From JAGUXG01 sp043798435 (GTDB taxonomy: Bacteria; UBA9089; UBA9088; JAGUXG01): a DNA stretch of 12,936 nucleotides. Both the position numbers and the translations under genes were made by a program. Of the stretch, positions 5,671-12,860 are shown in pieces (position 1 is the stretch's first letter; each line of letters opens with the position of its first letter). Where the stretch lies: positions 1 to 12,936 of the forward strand of contig JAZDOR010000223.1 of NCBI GenBank assembly GCA_043798435.1. The letters run 5' to 3'. The notes under the pieces are model-generated. The model made no database searches, was not told where the DNA came from, and worked only from the letters and a program-made list of their open reading frames with translations.

Positions 5671-5965
5671 TCCGCAATCCCCTTTTCATTGGGTCTCTTC
5701 AATCTCGAATCTCGAATTGCGAATCTCGAATCTATCTACTTCCTATCTTTAGATCCGCAATCCGCAATCCGCAATTCCCGATTTAAACATCCCCTTTTCA
5801 TTGGGTCTCGTGGTTCAACAAACAGAAAACAGAAAACAGCTGTCAATGGTCATTGGTCGCAATCCCCTTTTCATTGGGTCTCGTGGTTCAACGCAGAGAT
5901 TATGCTCGTATGGATTTTCGAATCAGTAGTCGCAATCCCCTTTTCATTGGGTCTCGTGGTTCAAC
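5671..5965 (-). CRISPR. CRISPR array A beside the csm operon (four repeats, three intact-core units)
   Basis: Family-A repeat, 37 nt, plus-strand form starting GTCGCAATCCCC and ending GTGGTTCAAC. Copies at 5856-5892 and 5929-5965 are identical over all 37 bases. The copy at 5783-5819 is diverged in its first eight bases. The copy from 5671 matches to about base 27 and then shows an apparent GTGG deletion. Spacers 5820-5855 and 5893-5928 are both exactly 36 bp. The gap between the two left copies is 75 bp of CGAATCTC/ATCCGCA repeats. Read from the minus strand, like the csm genes, crRNAs would carry an ATTGCGAC 5' handle. Degeneracy increases away from csm5, so the leader is on the csm5 side. 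The repeat can form a short CCC/GGG hairpin. Confidence 0.92.
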
Positions 5966-6012
5966 TCACCCTCTGGCAAGCCCTCTATTTTCAAAGAACA
6001 AGGTATTCTATA
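5966..6012 (-). promoter_or_regulatory. Candidate leader of CRISPR array A
   Basis: The 47 bp between the csm5 stop codon and the first repeat. It contains CTTTGAAAATAGAGGG on the minus strand, nine bases before the repeat. That motif recurs at 3399-3421 beside another family-A segment, which supports a leader role. The array might also be transcribed by read-through from csm5. Confidence 0.55.
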
Positions 6013-7002
6013 TTAAACAGGAGCAATCTTTGCTTTGATCCACCCCAAAGGAAGGTGTCCGTCTACTAATTTTCTGGTTCTAATCTGTTTGGGTTTGAAC
6101 ATCTTCAGGTTTACGGTTGTGGAGTTGAACCCTGAACCCCATCCAAGGCGAAGGAGGAACTCACCCTTATCAAGCTGGAGGAATCTCTCATAGTTGCTTG
6201 CTACCTCTGTCTCCTTAAAGTAATCCCTCTCCCTATCAATCACCTGCTGATAGAAATCAGAGCAGGCATTGATGAATATCTCTGTATTTAACCTTCTGCC
6301 CATATCCCTGTTTTTCCTGAACAGATCATCATCAATCAGAAGCTCTGTCTCAAAACTTGTCTTAGGGGAGACCACCTCTTTGATTACCTGCATACCCATA
6401 TCCTTAAGCCTGTCCCCATCGTTCCTGAAGGTCTCTATCTCTTCAATTGCTGTGGAGTCTTTCTCAAGAGAGGCATCCCGTATCTTTATGGCTCTAAATG
6501 GATCAGAGGATGGATTCAAGAAACCCCTATTATCAAGACACCCTAAGATATTCCCCTCCAGTCGGTCAGAGAATCCCTCCCCTGTCTTTCCTGAGAGAAG
6601 ATGGAAGATTACGGCTGTCCGCAAGGCACCTTTTAAGGAACTTCCAGGGATGTATGGTTGATTGAGGCTACGGATGAAGAGTCCAATCAGTAGCTGGTTC
6701 TGGAACTCAACAAGTTTATCCTTATATAGACGGCTAACCTCTGGAGAGACACCCACTGAGAATTGACTGTATCTTGAAAGGTCAACCCTATTTCGGATAA
6801 ACCCTCTAAAACCAAGGATATCCTTTTCTAAAAGGCCAAGGATCTCTTCTCTTTCTGTATCTTCAAGGCTTATAAGGAGTTCTGCCAGGTCTATCTTATA
6901 AAGGCGGTCTTCAGAGATCATATACTCATAAGGCTCAATCACCACACCTGAGCCAATATGAATGGGGGTCAACACCTCGCCATAAAGCCTATATCTCTTC
7001 AT
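6013..7002 (-). CDS. csm5: Csm5, type III-A RAMP subunit
   Basis: A 329-aa RAMP protein of the Csm complex, which caps the backbone at the 3' end of the crRNA and is needed for crRNA maturation. Visible motifs: LTPIHIGSG at 11-19, PYIPGSSLKGALRTA at 116-130, AIKIRDAS at 171-178 (a RAMP strand seen in Csm5), and the glycine-rich LRLGWGSGF at 284-292. It is slightly short for Csm5 but has both ends. The ATG at 7002 has TAGGAG upstream and overlaps csm4 by 14 bp. It is the last gene of the operon, and the CRISPR array follows 47 bp downstream in the same direction. Confidence 0.92.
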   Translation of the reverse strand: MKRYRLYGEVLTPIHIGSGVVIEPYEYMISEDRLYKIDLAELLISLEDTEREEILGLLEKDILGFRGFIRNRVDLSRYSQFSVGVSPEVSRLYKDKLVEFQNQLLIGLFIRSLNQPYIPGSSLKGALRTAVIFHLLSGKTGEGFSDRLEGNILGCLDNRGFLNPSSDPFRAIKIRDASLEKDSTAIEEIETFRNDGDRLKDMGMQVIKEVVSPKTSFETELLIDDDLFRKNRDMGRRLNTEIFINACSDFYQQVIDRERDYFKETEVASNYERFLQLDKGEFLLRLGWGSGFNSTTVNLKMFKPKQIRTRKLVDGHLPLGWIKAKIAPV

Positions 7003-8065
7003 TTATTCTTACTCCTATAGGGAAGGCATAGCCATACTGCTTAATCCCTGCCTCTTTATAGTGAATATCGCTGACCAGGCCACCATACCAATCATTGATT
7101 GGGGACCCTTTAAGTTTGAAGATGGAGCCGGCTGAAAACATCAATAATGGCTTCTTGAATGGACTGATGAGCTGTGAAGAGGCATGCTCTTCACCTAACT
7201 TTCCATACTTCACAATAGTTCTGTAATACCCTTCTATGGAGTCATTCTTTTGAGGCACATAAGAAGAAAGGGTGACAAAGGCATTGGGTTTGTCTGCAAC
7301 TGGAAGGGCAAGAGCATTCCTTACATCCACAAGCGACACCCTTCCCTTGCCTGTTGATTTATCCTTACCATACCCATTCATGGCTATACATCCAAAGAGT
7401 TCTCTAATATCCTCAAGGGTCAGGTCTCTGGTTTTAATAAAGATAGCCAGCCTTGCCTCTGGTTGATAAAAGCCCTCTTTGGTCTCATAGAGCCTTCCCT
7501 TTTTTGCCTGACCAGTGAGCCGATCTATGGATGTGCGAAGAATGGTCTCTTCTTTTTCATTCTCCTCTTTCTCTATGCAAGCATTTTTATCTCGCAAGGT
7601 CAATTCCTGCAAGCTTAATTGAGGACATTTTTCTAAAGAGAGGGTGCATCTTTTATCCCTTAAATCAAAGGTCTTGGGGCATATCTCCATCTTGAGACAC
7701 TTTTCTGCCAATAGCCGTTGGCTCAGATTATCCTTCACCATCTCCCAAACAGGAACAGATAGCCATCTTCTCTGAAACAGCCCTCTGATGACTGCCATAC
7801 CCTTCACTTTATCTGGATAGTATCTCTCAGATAGAGCCTTTAACTCTTTATAGGAGATTTGTCTAAGGGAAGGCATAGGGAGAAATCCATCAGGAAAGCC
7901 ATTAGATACCAAGAGAGGAGGAATCGGGTTGTCAAGCAATCCCATAAGAGCAGACTCTCCCTTTGTGTATCTGTAAGCCCAGCAGAGATGGCCAAAAATG
8001 GTGTCTGCCTGAAAAGGGGTTGCCACTGATGAGAGGAGCTTGAGTCTTACCCTAAACTCATTCAT
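6989..8065 (-). CDS. csm4: Csm4, type III-A RAMP subunit
   Basis: A 358-aa Cas5-like RAMP that binds the crRNA 5' handle and joins Cas10 to the Csm3 backbone. The N-terminal strand runs into ATPFQADTIFGHLCWAYRY (15-33), characteristic of Csm4. The glycine-rich loop is GYGKDKSTGKGRVSL at 231-245. LISPFKKPLLMFSAGSIF at 299-316 is also typical. Residues 118-172 form a charged insertion with cysteines at 123, 129, 140, 147 and 163, just before ILRTSIDRLTGQAKKGRLY. The ATG overlaps the csm3 stop by four bases (ATGA), with AAAGG upstream. Confidence 0.93.
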   Translation of the reverse strand: MNEFRVRLKLLSSVATPFQADTIFGHLCWAYRYTKGESALMGLLDNPIPPLLVSNGFPDGFLPMPSLRQISYKELKALSERYYPDKVKGMAVIRGLFQRRWLSVPVWEMVKDNLSQRLLAEKCLKMEICPKTFDLRDKRCTLSLEKCPQLSLQELTLRDKNACIEKEENEKEETILRTSIDRLTGQAKKGRLYETKEGFYQPEARLAIFIKTRDLTLEDIRELFGCIAMNGYGKDKSTGKGRVSLVDVRNALALPVADKPNAFVTLSSYVPQKNDSIEGYYRTIVKYGKLGEEHASSQLISPFKKPLLMFSAGSIFKLKGSPINDWYGGLVSDIHYKEAGIKQYGYAFPIGVRINEEI

Positions 8066-8895
8066 TTTTTTACCTTTACAGTCTCAGTCTTAATATCCTC
8101 AAAGGCTATTTTGCCATATCCCCTGCTTCCTGAGCCACCAAGGCAGTCCTGCTCAAGGAGTATAAGTTCCTTTTTAATCGTCTCAAACAGGCCTTGATCT
8201 ATCGTTCCCTCATCTCCATCATCAAAGACCCTGAAGACCATTTCAAAGTCAAAGGCTATCCCGGCTGGGACACGCTCACAGGTTCTTGGGTTGGCACGGG
8301 CTGTGAGACGGTTAATGGTATTTTCAGTCTTCTCTTCAGCATAGAGTCTTCCTGTGGTCCTTCGCAGTTGCTCAAGGAGGCCATAAGAGCATTGAGGTTC
8401 CTTCTCGCAGATTTGACCAAGCCCCTTTCTTTCTTTAAGGAATGGGCATTTCTCATTTTTATCCTCTTTGGAACAGACTTCAGCTACTTCCAGATTGGGG
8501 CATTCCTCCTCCTGGTTCTCTTTTATGGCTTTAGGACAGTCTTTGGCACCTTCCAGATTGGCATCCCTGAATATAAGCCTGGTTGGTCCAAGCTCTGCCT
8601 CATCAGAAGATGTGCCAAATGCCCGACAGATTATGCACTCTTTGTTGCTGCACCAGGAATGCACCTCACCCTTCTCTTCTATCTTCCCTAACTTCCACTC
8701 CAAAAGGGAGCGCAGTTTGCCCTTTAAGGAAGAGCCAGGGATATAGGGAAGATGGGTGATGGGGTGCTTGATGATGGGATTGTCCATCCCTCCAATCTCA
8801 ATGGTCTCAGTTGTCCCACCGATATGAAGACCAGTAAGACACCTGATCTTTCCCTTGATAACCTGATATTCCTTAAGATACATCTCTTTGTTCAT
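8062..8895 (-). CDS. csm3: Csm3, type III-A backbone subunit and target-RNA nuclease
   Basis: A 277-aa Cas7-like RAMP that polymerises along the crRNA and cuts target RNA every six nucleotides. TGLHIGG at 21-27 is followed by IGGMDNP, where D38 aligns with catalytic Asp33 of the Streptococcus thermophilus protein. PYIPGSSLKGKLRSLLE lies at 50-66, the CxxxxCxxC group (C82, C87, C90) in the usual CIICRAFG context, NTINRLTARANPR at 192-204 and GGSGSRGYGK at 253-262. Residues 117-183 contain a cysteine-rich insertion (C120, 132, 141, 150, 163, 169) not found in the streptococcal protein. The common KDP after the catalytic site is KHP here. The start at 8895 has AAGGAGG upstream and overlaps the csm2 stop by four bases. 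Confidence 0.95.
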   Translation of the reverse strand: MNKEMYLKEYQVIKGKIRCLTGLHIGGTTETIEIGGMDNPIIKHPITHLPYIPGSSLKGKLRSLLEWKLGKIEEKGEVHSWCSNKECIICRAFGTSSDEAELGPTRLIFRDANLEGAKDCPKAIKENQEEECPNLEVAEVCSKEDKNEKCPFLKERKGLGQICEKEPQCSYGLLEQLRRTTGRLYAEEKTENTINRLTARANPRTCERVPAGIAFDFEMVFRVFDDGDEGTIDQGLFETIKKELILLEQDCLGGSGSRGYGKIAFEDIKTETVKVKK

Positions 8896-9269
8896 CGTCT
8901 TCCACCTCCTTCTCCATAGAAATAGCCTACCACAGCCTCAAAGACCAGGATGAAGCCATTAAAGTCCTTTTCCTGCTCAATATTTTCTATGCAGGTATCT
9001 ATGAACCTCTTAAATTCGCCAGGAATCCTATTTGTACCATAGGAATAGGCAGTCTTGGACTTGATCATCTTGATCAATGGCCTTATCTTTTCAAACTCCT
9101 CTGCCTTGACCCGTGCCTCCAATGCCTTTGCATCGTGATAGAATCTACGCAATTGGGCAGGGTTTAAGTGGCGGTTCTTAAACTCCCTTGCCAAATCCAA
9201 GGCATCTGTGGTCAACAGCTCCTCTTTGATAATCCCCTTCTCATCGTAAAAGAAACTCTTCTTTTCCAT
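8892..9269 (-). CDS. csm2: Csm2, small subunit of the type III-A complex
   Basis: A 125-aa helical protein, normal Csm2 length. It forms the inner filament of the complex and contacts the crRNA-target duplex. The family motif LNPAQLRRFYHDAK is at 35-48, KSKTAYSYG at 70-78 matches the conserved helix end, and FILVFEAVVGYF at 106-117 is the C-terminal helix. The ATG at 9269 has AAAGGAGG at 9279-9286, which overlaps the cas10 stop codon, so the 15-bp gap is just room for the ribosome binding site. The stop overlaps the csm3 ATG. Confidence 0.92.
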   Translation of the reverse strand: MEKKSFFYDEKGIIKEELLTTDALDLAREFKNRHLNPAQLRRFYHDAKALEARVKAEEFEKIRPLIKMIKSKTAYSYGTNRIPGEFKRFIDTCIENIEQEKDFNGFILVFEAVVGYFYGEGGGRR

Positions 9270-9284
9270 ACCTTTTGACCTCCT

Positions 9285-11903
9285 TTAAGATATTTTCCCT
9301 CCTCTATTTTTGTATAGTGTCCAGAAGAGAGGAATCTTTAAGTTTTCCATTAGTTCAACATCTACCTTGCCTACTTGATATAGCCTTAAAAGTTCTTTAT
9401 AAACTTCTCGGTCTTCTTTTTTGATTTCGCCATTTTTCCATTCCACTATTTTCCTTCCCACATCATAGGCCATTAGGGAATGATACATCAACCCATTTAT
9501 TTCCCCTTTTTCCTGATACTCTAAGAACAACAGATGATACTTGAGTAAGCGGTAGAGGAAGGCAGCAGAAAACCTTTTGTTAATATTCAGTTGTGTATCT
9601 AAGAAGCAAGCAAAATCCTTTAGCTTATCAAAGAGCTTCCATTTGATGGTTGTCCCAAATAGGGTTAGCCTATCCTTGCCTTCTTTCTTTGACCTTTCTA
9701 AGAGTTCACTGGCAAGGCTCGCTGCCTTGGAAATGGGACACTTGGGTTTTACTATGGCTATCCCTGCTGAGAGGGTAATGTTGGGGTTATGGCAGGTGAA
9801 TCTTTCAAACTCTCTATGGAGACACTCAGAAAACTTGATTATTGCCTCCCAGGGTCCTACCAGGACCAGATCATCACCACCAGAATAGACCGTGTATATC
9901 TTGGAGAATTCTTTATTCTCTTCTAAGATACGCCACATCCAGCCTGAGAAGAAGAGGTCTATCATCCTGGAGATGGTTAGGTATCGGGATATGGTCAGCC
10001 GATTTTCTAAGCCCTCACTGAAGATCAAGCCGAGATTGTCAACATCTGCCTTTAGGACACCTAACAATTGGTCCCCTTTATAATTACTATTATCAGGTAT
10101 TGAGGATTCGGCTGCAATGCAGTTGAAGGTATAGAGATGTTTCTTGTCAGGTTCTTTGCTCATATACTCTTGATGTTCGCACCCCTTCTCTTTGCATATC
10201 TTACAGAGGGGTTCATCTTTATTAAACTTTGCAAAAGAGGGGACATAGTTTGCCAGAAACCTGAAGGTGAAGCCTGATGTGGCAGGTAGTTTATCATCCT
10301 CCCTCTCCCTAATCCTCTGGATTAGAAGGTAATCCTGGGAGTCTATCTGAGAAAGAGGGATGGCATAGTAGCCATCAAAGAAGAGGATCTTTCTTTCATC
10401 CCTTTTGAGGGTATTTCTTTCATCCTCTTTATTGTCTTTTCCAATGGCAATATACTCTGCATCAATCAAGTCTCTACCAATCAGCTTGTCTTGGTAACAT
10501 CTTTTACAAAAGACCAACTCTGGTGCTTCTTGCTTTTTATTCCAGTGCCTCTCCTCATCTGGATCAGGCAACTCTTCAGGAAACCTTCTGCAGGAATGGC
10601 AGTCACCCTTTTTTCCATCCTTATAGGCTTCATACATCTTCTCTCTTATAAACTTGGGTCTATCCCAGCCATCATTTATCTTCAGGATGTTGTAAAACTT
10701 CCTCTGCTTTGCCTCCTCTAATGAGTCCATCAATTCTATTAACCTATTACGATAGTTGCATTCCCTGGGTAAAGAATCTTCTCTTTCTTCCTTTCTATAG
10801 AAGTCATCACCATTAAGTTCAACATTCCAGACCAGGCTGAGTGATAGCTCTCCTGAGAACTCCTCAAGAAACCAGCGAGAGAGATACTTAGATAGCTCCT
10901 CTAATTTCTCCTTTGTCTTTTTTGTGTTTGGTGCCAGGATGATGAATTTTCCACCAGTTGAGGTCAGATTACAGCTTATGGGCAGACCAAGTTCCTGTAA
11001 TATCTTTAGGACAACTACCTCCATCAGGGTTGAAAGGTAGAATGATCTTGCCCTGAGACGCTTAGCCACCCCTCCCTCTCCAGTGATGGAGGAAATCTGG
11101 TAGAGATAGTTTTGAATCCCAGAGAGGTCACCACCCACCAATAGAAACTTTTTGTCATCATCTTTTTTTATCTCATCAATACGCAAAGAGTCATTCTCTT
11201 GATGAAATATGTAGAGGCAGGCGGCAATGGCACTGGTGGATTTGAGGTGGTCAAAGAGGGATACATCTGCAATCTCTGGATGGGTGTGACAGGGAAGGCA
11301 CCAGAGATACTTCTCCAGGATAGCATAGAGGGTGTTATAAAACCTATCAAAGTCAGGATGAGTAAATATGATAGAGGCTATCTCATCAAACATACTCCCT
11401 GCCAAATCAGCTATATCATCCCTATCAAGTTTTTCCTCCTCAATAGGAAAAGAGGATAGGGAGTTGAGTTCTGTAGCCTTATAAGCATAGGTCTTCTTGC
11501 TAATTGGTTCATCTAACTTAATCTTGTTAAAGATGGAGCGAAGTGGAACTGTTGGTCCCCCCGGTGGATAGGTCGTCATCCTTTCGTCTTCTTGGAGCCT
11601 TTCTTTTGTGGAATAGGAATCTGCCTTATGGACAATCCAGCCAGCGGTACCTGAACCTTTGTGGTGGTATTTTAGTGCCTTTTTTAGTATATCTTTATCT
11701 ATCCATTCATCCTTAAGCAATCTGGATATATTATTCCACTTTGAGAACTTACCATCAGGGGAGAATTGCCCTTCACCAAAGAATAGATCGGCTGCAATCT
11801 GAGGATGTCCTCCTTTCAGCTTAGGTGAGATCCTTTGTAAAACCTTCCCCACATCATGCAACAACGCCGCCAAAATCACTGTTTGATATTCCTGTTCAGT
11901 CAT
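9285..11903 (-). CDS. cas10: Cas10/Csm1, large subunit with HD nuclease and cyclic-oligoadenylate synthase
   Basis: 872 aa from the ATG at 11903. N-terminal HD domain: LLHDVGK with H16-D17, then YHHKGSG at 79-85. First palm-like domain around GGDLSGIQNYLYQI (257-270). Zinc-binding cysteines at C435/C438 and C466/C469, and a second group at C567/C570/C575. The second palm domain carries an intact YSGGDDLVLVG (GGDD at 675-678), so it should make cyclic oligoadenylates when the complex binds target RNA. A helical C-terminal domain follows. An ATG at 11915 (four residues longer) is possible. I prefer 11903 because a duplicated remnant upstream aligns exactly from this ATG and the likely promoter leaves almost no untranslated leader for 11915. 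First gene of the operon. Confidence 0.96.
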   Translation of the reverse strand: MTEQEYQTVILAALLHDVGKVLQRISPKLKGGHPQIAADLFFGEGQFSPDGKFSKWNNISRLLKDEWIDKDILKKALKYHHKGSGTAGWIVHKADSYSTKERLQEDERMTTYPPGGPTVPLRSIFNKIKLDEPISKKTYAYKATELNSLSSFPIEEEKLDRDDIADLAGSMFDEIASIIFTHPDFDRFYNTLYAILEKYLWCLPCHTHPEIADVSLFDHLKSTSAIAACLYIFHQENDSLRIDEIKKDDDKKFLLVGGDLSGIQNYLYQISSITGEGGVAKRLRARSFYLSTLMEVVVLKILQELGLPISCNLTSTGGKFIILAPNTKKTKEKLEELSKYLSRWFLEEFSGELSLSLVWNVELNGDDFYRKEEREDSLPRECNYRNRLIELMDSLEEAKQRKFYNILKINDGWDRPKFIREKMYEAYKDGKKGDCHSCRRFPEELPDPDEERHWNKKQEAPELVFCKRCYQDKLIGRDLIDAEYIAIGKDNKEDERNTLKRDERKILFFDGYYAIPLSQIDSQDYLLIQRIREREDDKLPATSGFTFRFLANYVPSFAKFNKDEPLCKICKEKGCEHQEYMSKEPDKKHLYTFNCIAAESSIPDNSNYKGDQLLGVLKADVDNLGLIFSEGLENRLTISRYLTISRMIDLFFSGWMWRILEENKEFSKIYTVYSGGDDLVLVGPWEAIIKFSECLHREFERFTCHNPNITLSAGIAIVKPKCPISKAASLASELLERSKKEGKDRLTLFGTTIKWKLFDKLKDFACFLDTQLNINKRFSAAFLYRLLKYHLLFLEYQEKGEINGLMYHSLMAYDVGRKIVEWKNGEIKKEDREVYKELLRLYQVGKVDVELMENLKIPLFWTLYKNRGGKIS

Positions 11904-11930
11904 TTTACTTTCCATCTTTAATTCGGTTTA

Positions 11931-11959
11931 ACTATAGCACTTAAATTATAAAACCTCAA
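11931..11959 (-). promoter_or_regulatory. Candidate promoter of the csm operon
   Basis: On the minus strand TTGAGG (11959-11954), a 17-bp spacer and TATAGT (11936-11931). A start near 11924 would give a leader of about 20 bases to the ATG at 11903. A second TATAAT at 11950-11945 lacks a matching -35. Confidence 0.4.
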
Positions 11960-11969
11960 TCATTATTTT

Positions 11970-12034
11970 GCTTCATCATATCATGTAACAAGGTAGCCAG
12001 AATTACTGTTTGATATTCTTTCCTTTTCAGTCAT
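11970..12034 (-). pseudogene. Remnant of a second cas10 start
   Basis: From the ATG at 12034 the minus strand matches the beginning of cas10 (from its ATG at 11903) at 50 of 60 aligned bases, but with a 4-bp insertion after the fifth codon. In the restored frame it reads YQTVILATLLHDMMK against YQTVILAALLHDVGK, so it covers the HD motif start. The remnant is preceded by AAGGGGACTA, a plausible ribosome binding site. The match ends at the HD region. The divergence points to an old duplication or an ancestral cas10 that was mostly deleted. Confidence 0.75.
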
Positions 12035-12063
12035 TAGTCCCCTTTTTTTTGAGCTTCCTGATT

Positions 12064-12540
12064 TTATTTATTCTCCAGGGTTGCAATAAGTCTTTCTATC
12101 TTTTCCTTGAACCTCACGAAAATCGTCGGTATCTGTTCAATGCCAGGTAACATCCGATCCCATTCCAATTGGAATCCGTAGCCATGATGAACAACATGAC
12201 GAAACTTTCTGAATGGAGCTAAATCAGTAAACAGCTCATGGTTGATCAGGAGAGGCAGACCTTCCCGTGGTGATTCGGAAACACCTTTTACAAGTTCTAT
12301 ATGCCAATTATCTCCGACAGGTATGGCAATATTATAATATCGATAGAGTCGATAGAGTCGCTTCAGGATGTTTTCTACTCCATTATACCATTGGGCAAGA
12401 AAGGCAGCCGCAGCAGTTCTTTCTCTGACAGTAGGCTCACGATCACCAATATCCTTTTTTAAGGAGAGCAGCTCATTGATTGTCTCATCTATCAGTCCCG
12501 ATTCGATACCAATCTCTTCTTTAAGATCATCAATGTTCAT
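12064..12540 (-). CDS. hepT: HepT-like HEPN ribonuclease toxin
   Basis: 158 aa from the ATG at 12540, helical throughout, with the HEPN catalytic motif R-x4-H-x-Y visible as RHVVHHGY (R114, H119, Y121). In the studied HepT/MntA pairs HepT is an RNase and MntA silences it by adding AMP groups to the motif tyrosine. An upstream TTG at 12564 is in frame, but GGGAGGG lies six bases before the ATG at 12540 and settles the start. It overlaps mntA by 11 bp. The next gene downstream is cas10, 160 bp away with a cas10 remnant between. Confidence 0.85.
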   Translation of the reverse strand: MNIDDLKEEIGIESGLIDETINELLSLKKDIGDREPTVRERTAAAAFLAQWYNGVENILKRLYRLYRYYNIAIPVGDNWHIELVKGVSESPREGLPLLINHELFTDLAPFRKFRHVVHHGYGFQLEWDRMLPGIEQIPTIFVRFKEKIERLIATLENK

Positions 12541-12805
12541 ATAATACCCTCCCTTTTTTGGCAATATATCGGGTGAAACGAGTTGTTGGTTGAAGTGGAA
12601 CTATGTCAACAGACATTCCAATCTCTTCTTCTATGCGGGCGCCTAACTTAAAGAGCTCCCAGCCATCAACACCATCACAAGCAATATCCATATCGCGGGC
12701 AGTCTCGGGTGATTCCACAGCACTTCCGAAAAGGATCAGTTTTTTTGCCCCAAACTTATGGGCAATACTCATACAACGATCAATCTGCGAACTATCTATG
12801 GACAT
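12530..12805 (-). CDS. mntA: MntA-like nucleotidyltransferase antitoxin
   Basis: 91 aa from the ATG at 12805, a minimal nucleotidyltransferase. FGSAVESPETARDMDIA gives the G-S motif (G27-S28) and the DxD pair D38/D40. The third acidic residue is D67 in MSVDIVPL. The active site is therefore complete, as expected for an antitoxin that AMPylates its HepT partner. An in-frame TTG at 12868 would lengthen it, but the likely promoter -10 lies inside that extension, so I reject it. The ribosome binding site is weak (GGA). First gene of the pair. Confidence 0.85.
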   Translation of the reverse strand: MSIDSSQIDRCMSIAHKFGAKKLILFGSAVESPETARDMDIACDGVDGWELFKLGARIEEEIGMSVDIVPLQPTTRFTRYIAKKGRVLYEH

Positions 12806-12832
12806 CACATTCCAAATCCGCACTAAAAATGA

Positions 12833-12860
12833 TATATACTCACAAACAACAGATTTCCAA
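12833..12860 (-). promoter_or_regulatory. Candidate promoter of mntA-hepT
   Basis: On the minus strand TTGGAA (12860-12855), 16 bp, then TATATA (12838-12833), about 28 bp before the mntA ATG. The surrounding DNA is very AT-rich, so chance matches are likely. Confidence 0.3.

Noticed and set aside
5461..6069. A 202-codon plus-strand open frame across the TumE antitoxin start, the CRISPR array and the csm5 end
   Set aside because: It translates repeated CRISPR units (IPFSLG repeated) and antisense of real genes; it has no ribosome binding site and no family resemblance.
8194..8691. A 165-codon plus-strand open frame opposite csm3
   Set aside because: It is antisense to a well-supported Csm3 with intact motifs and shows no domain of its own.
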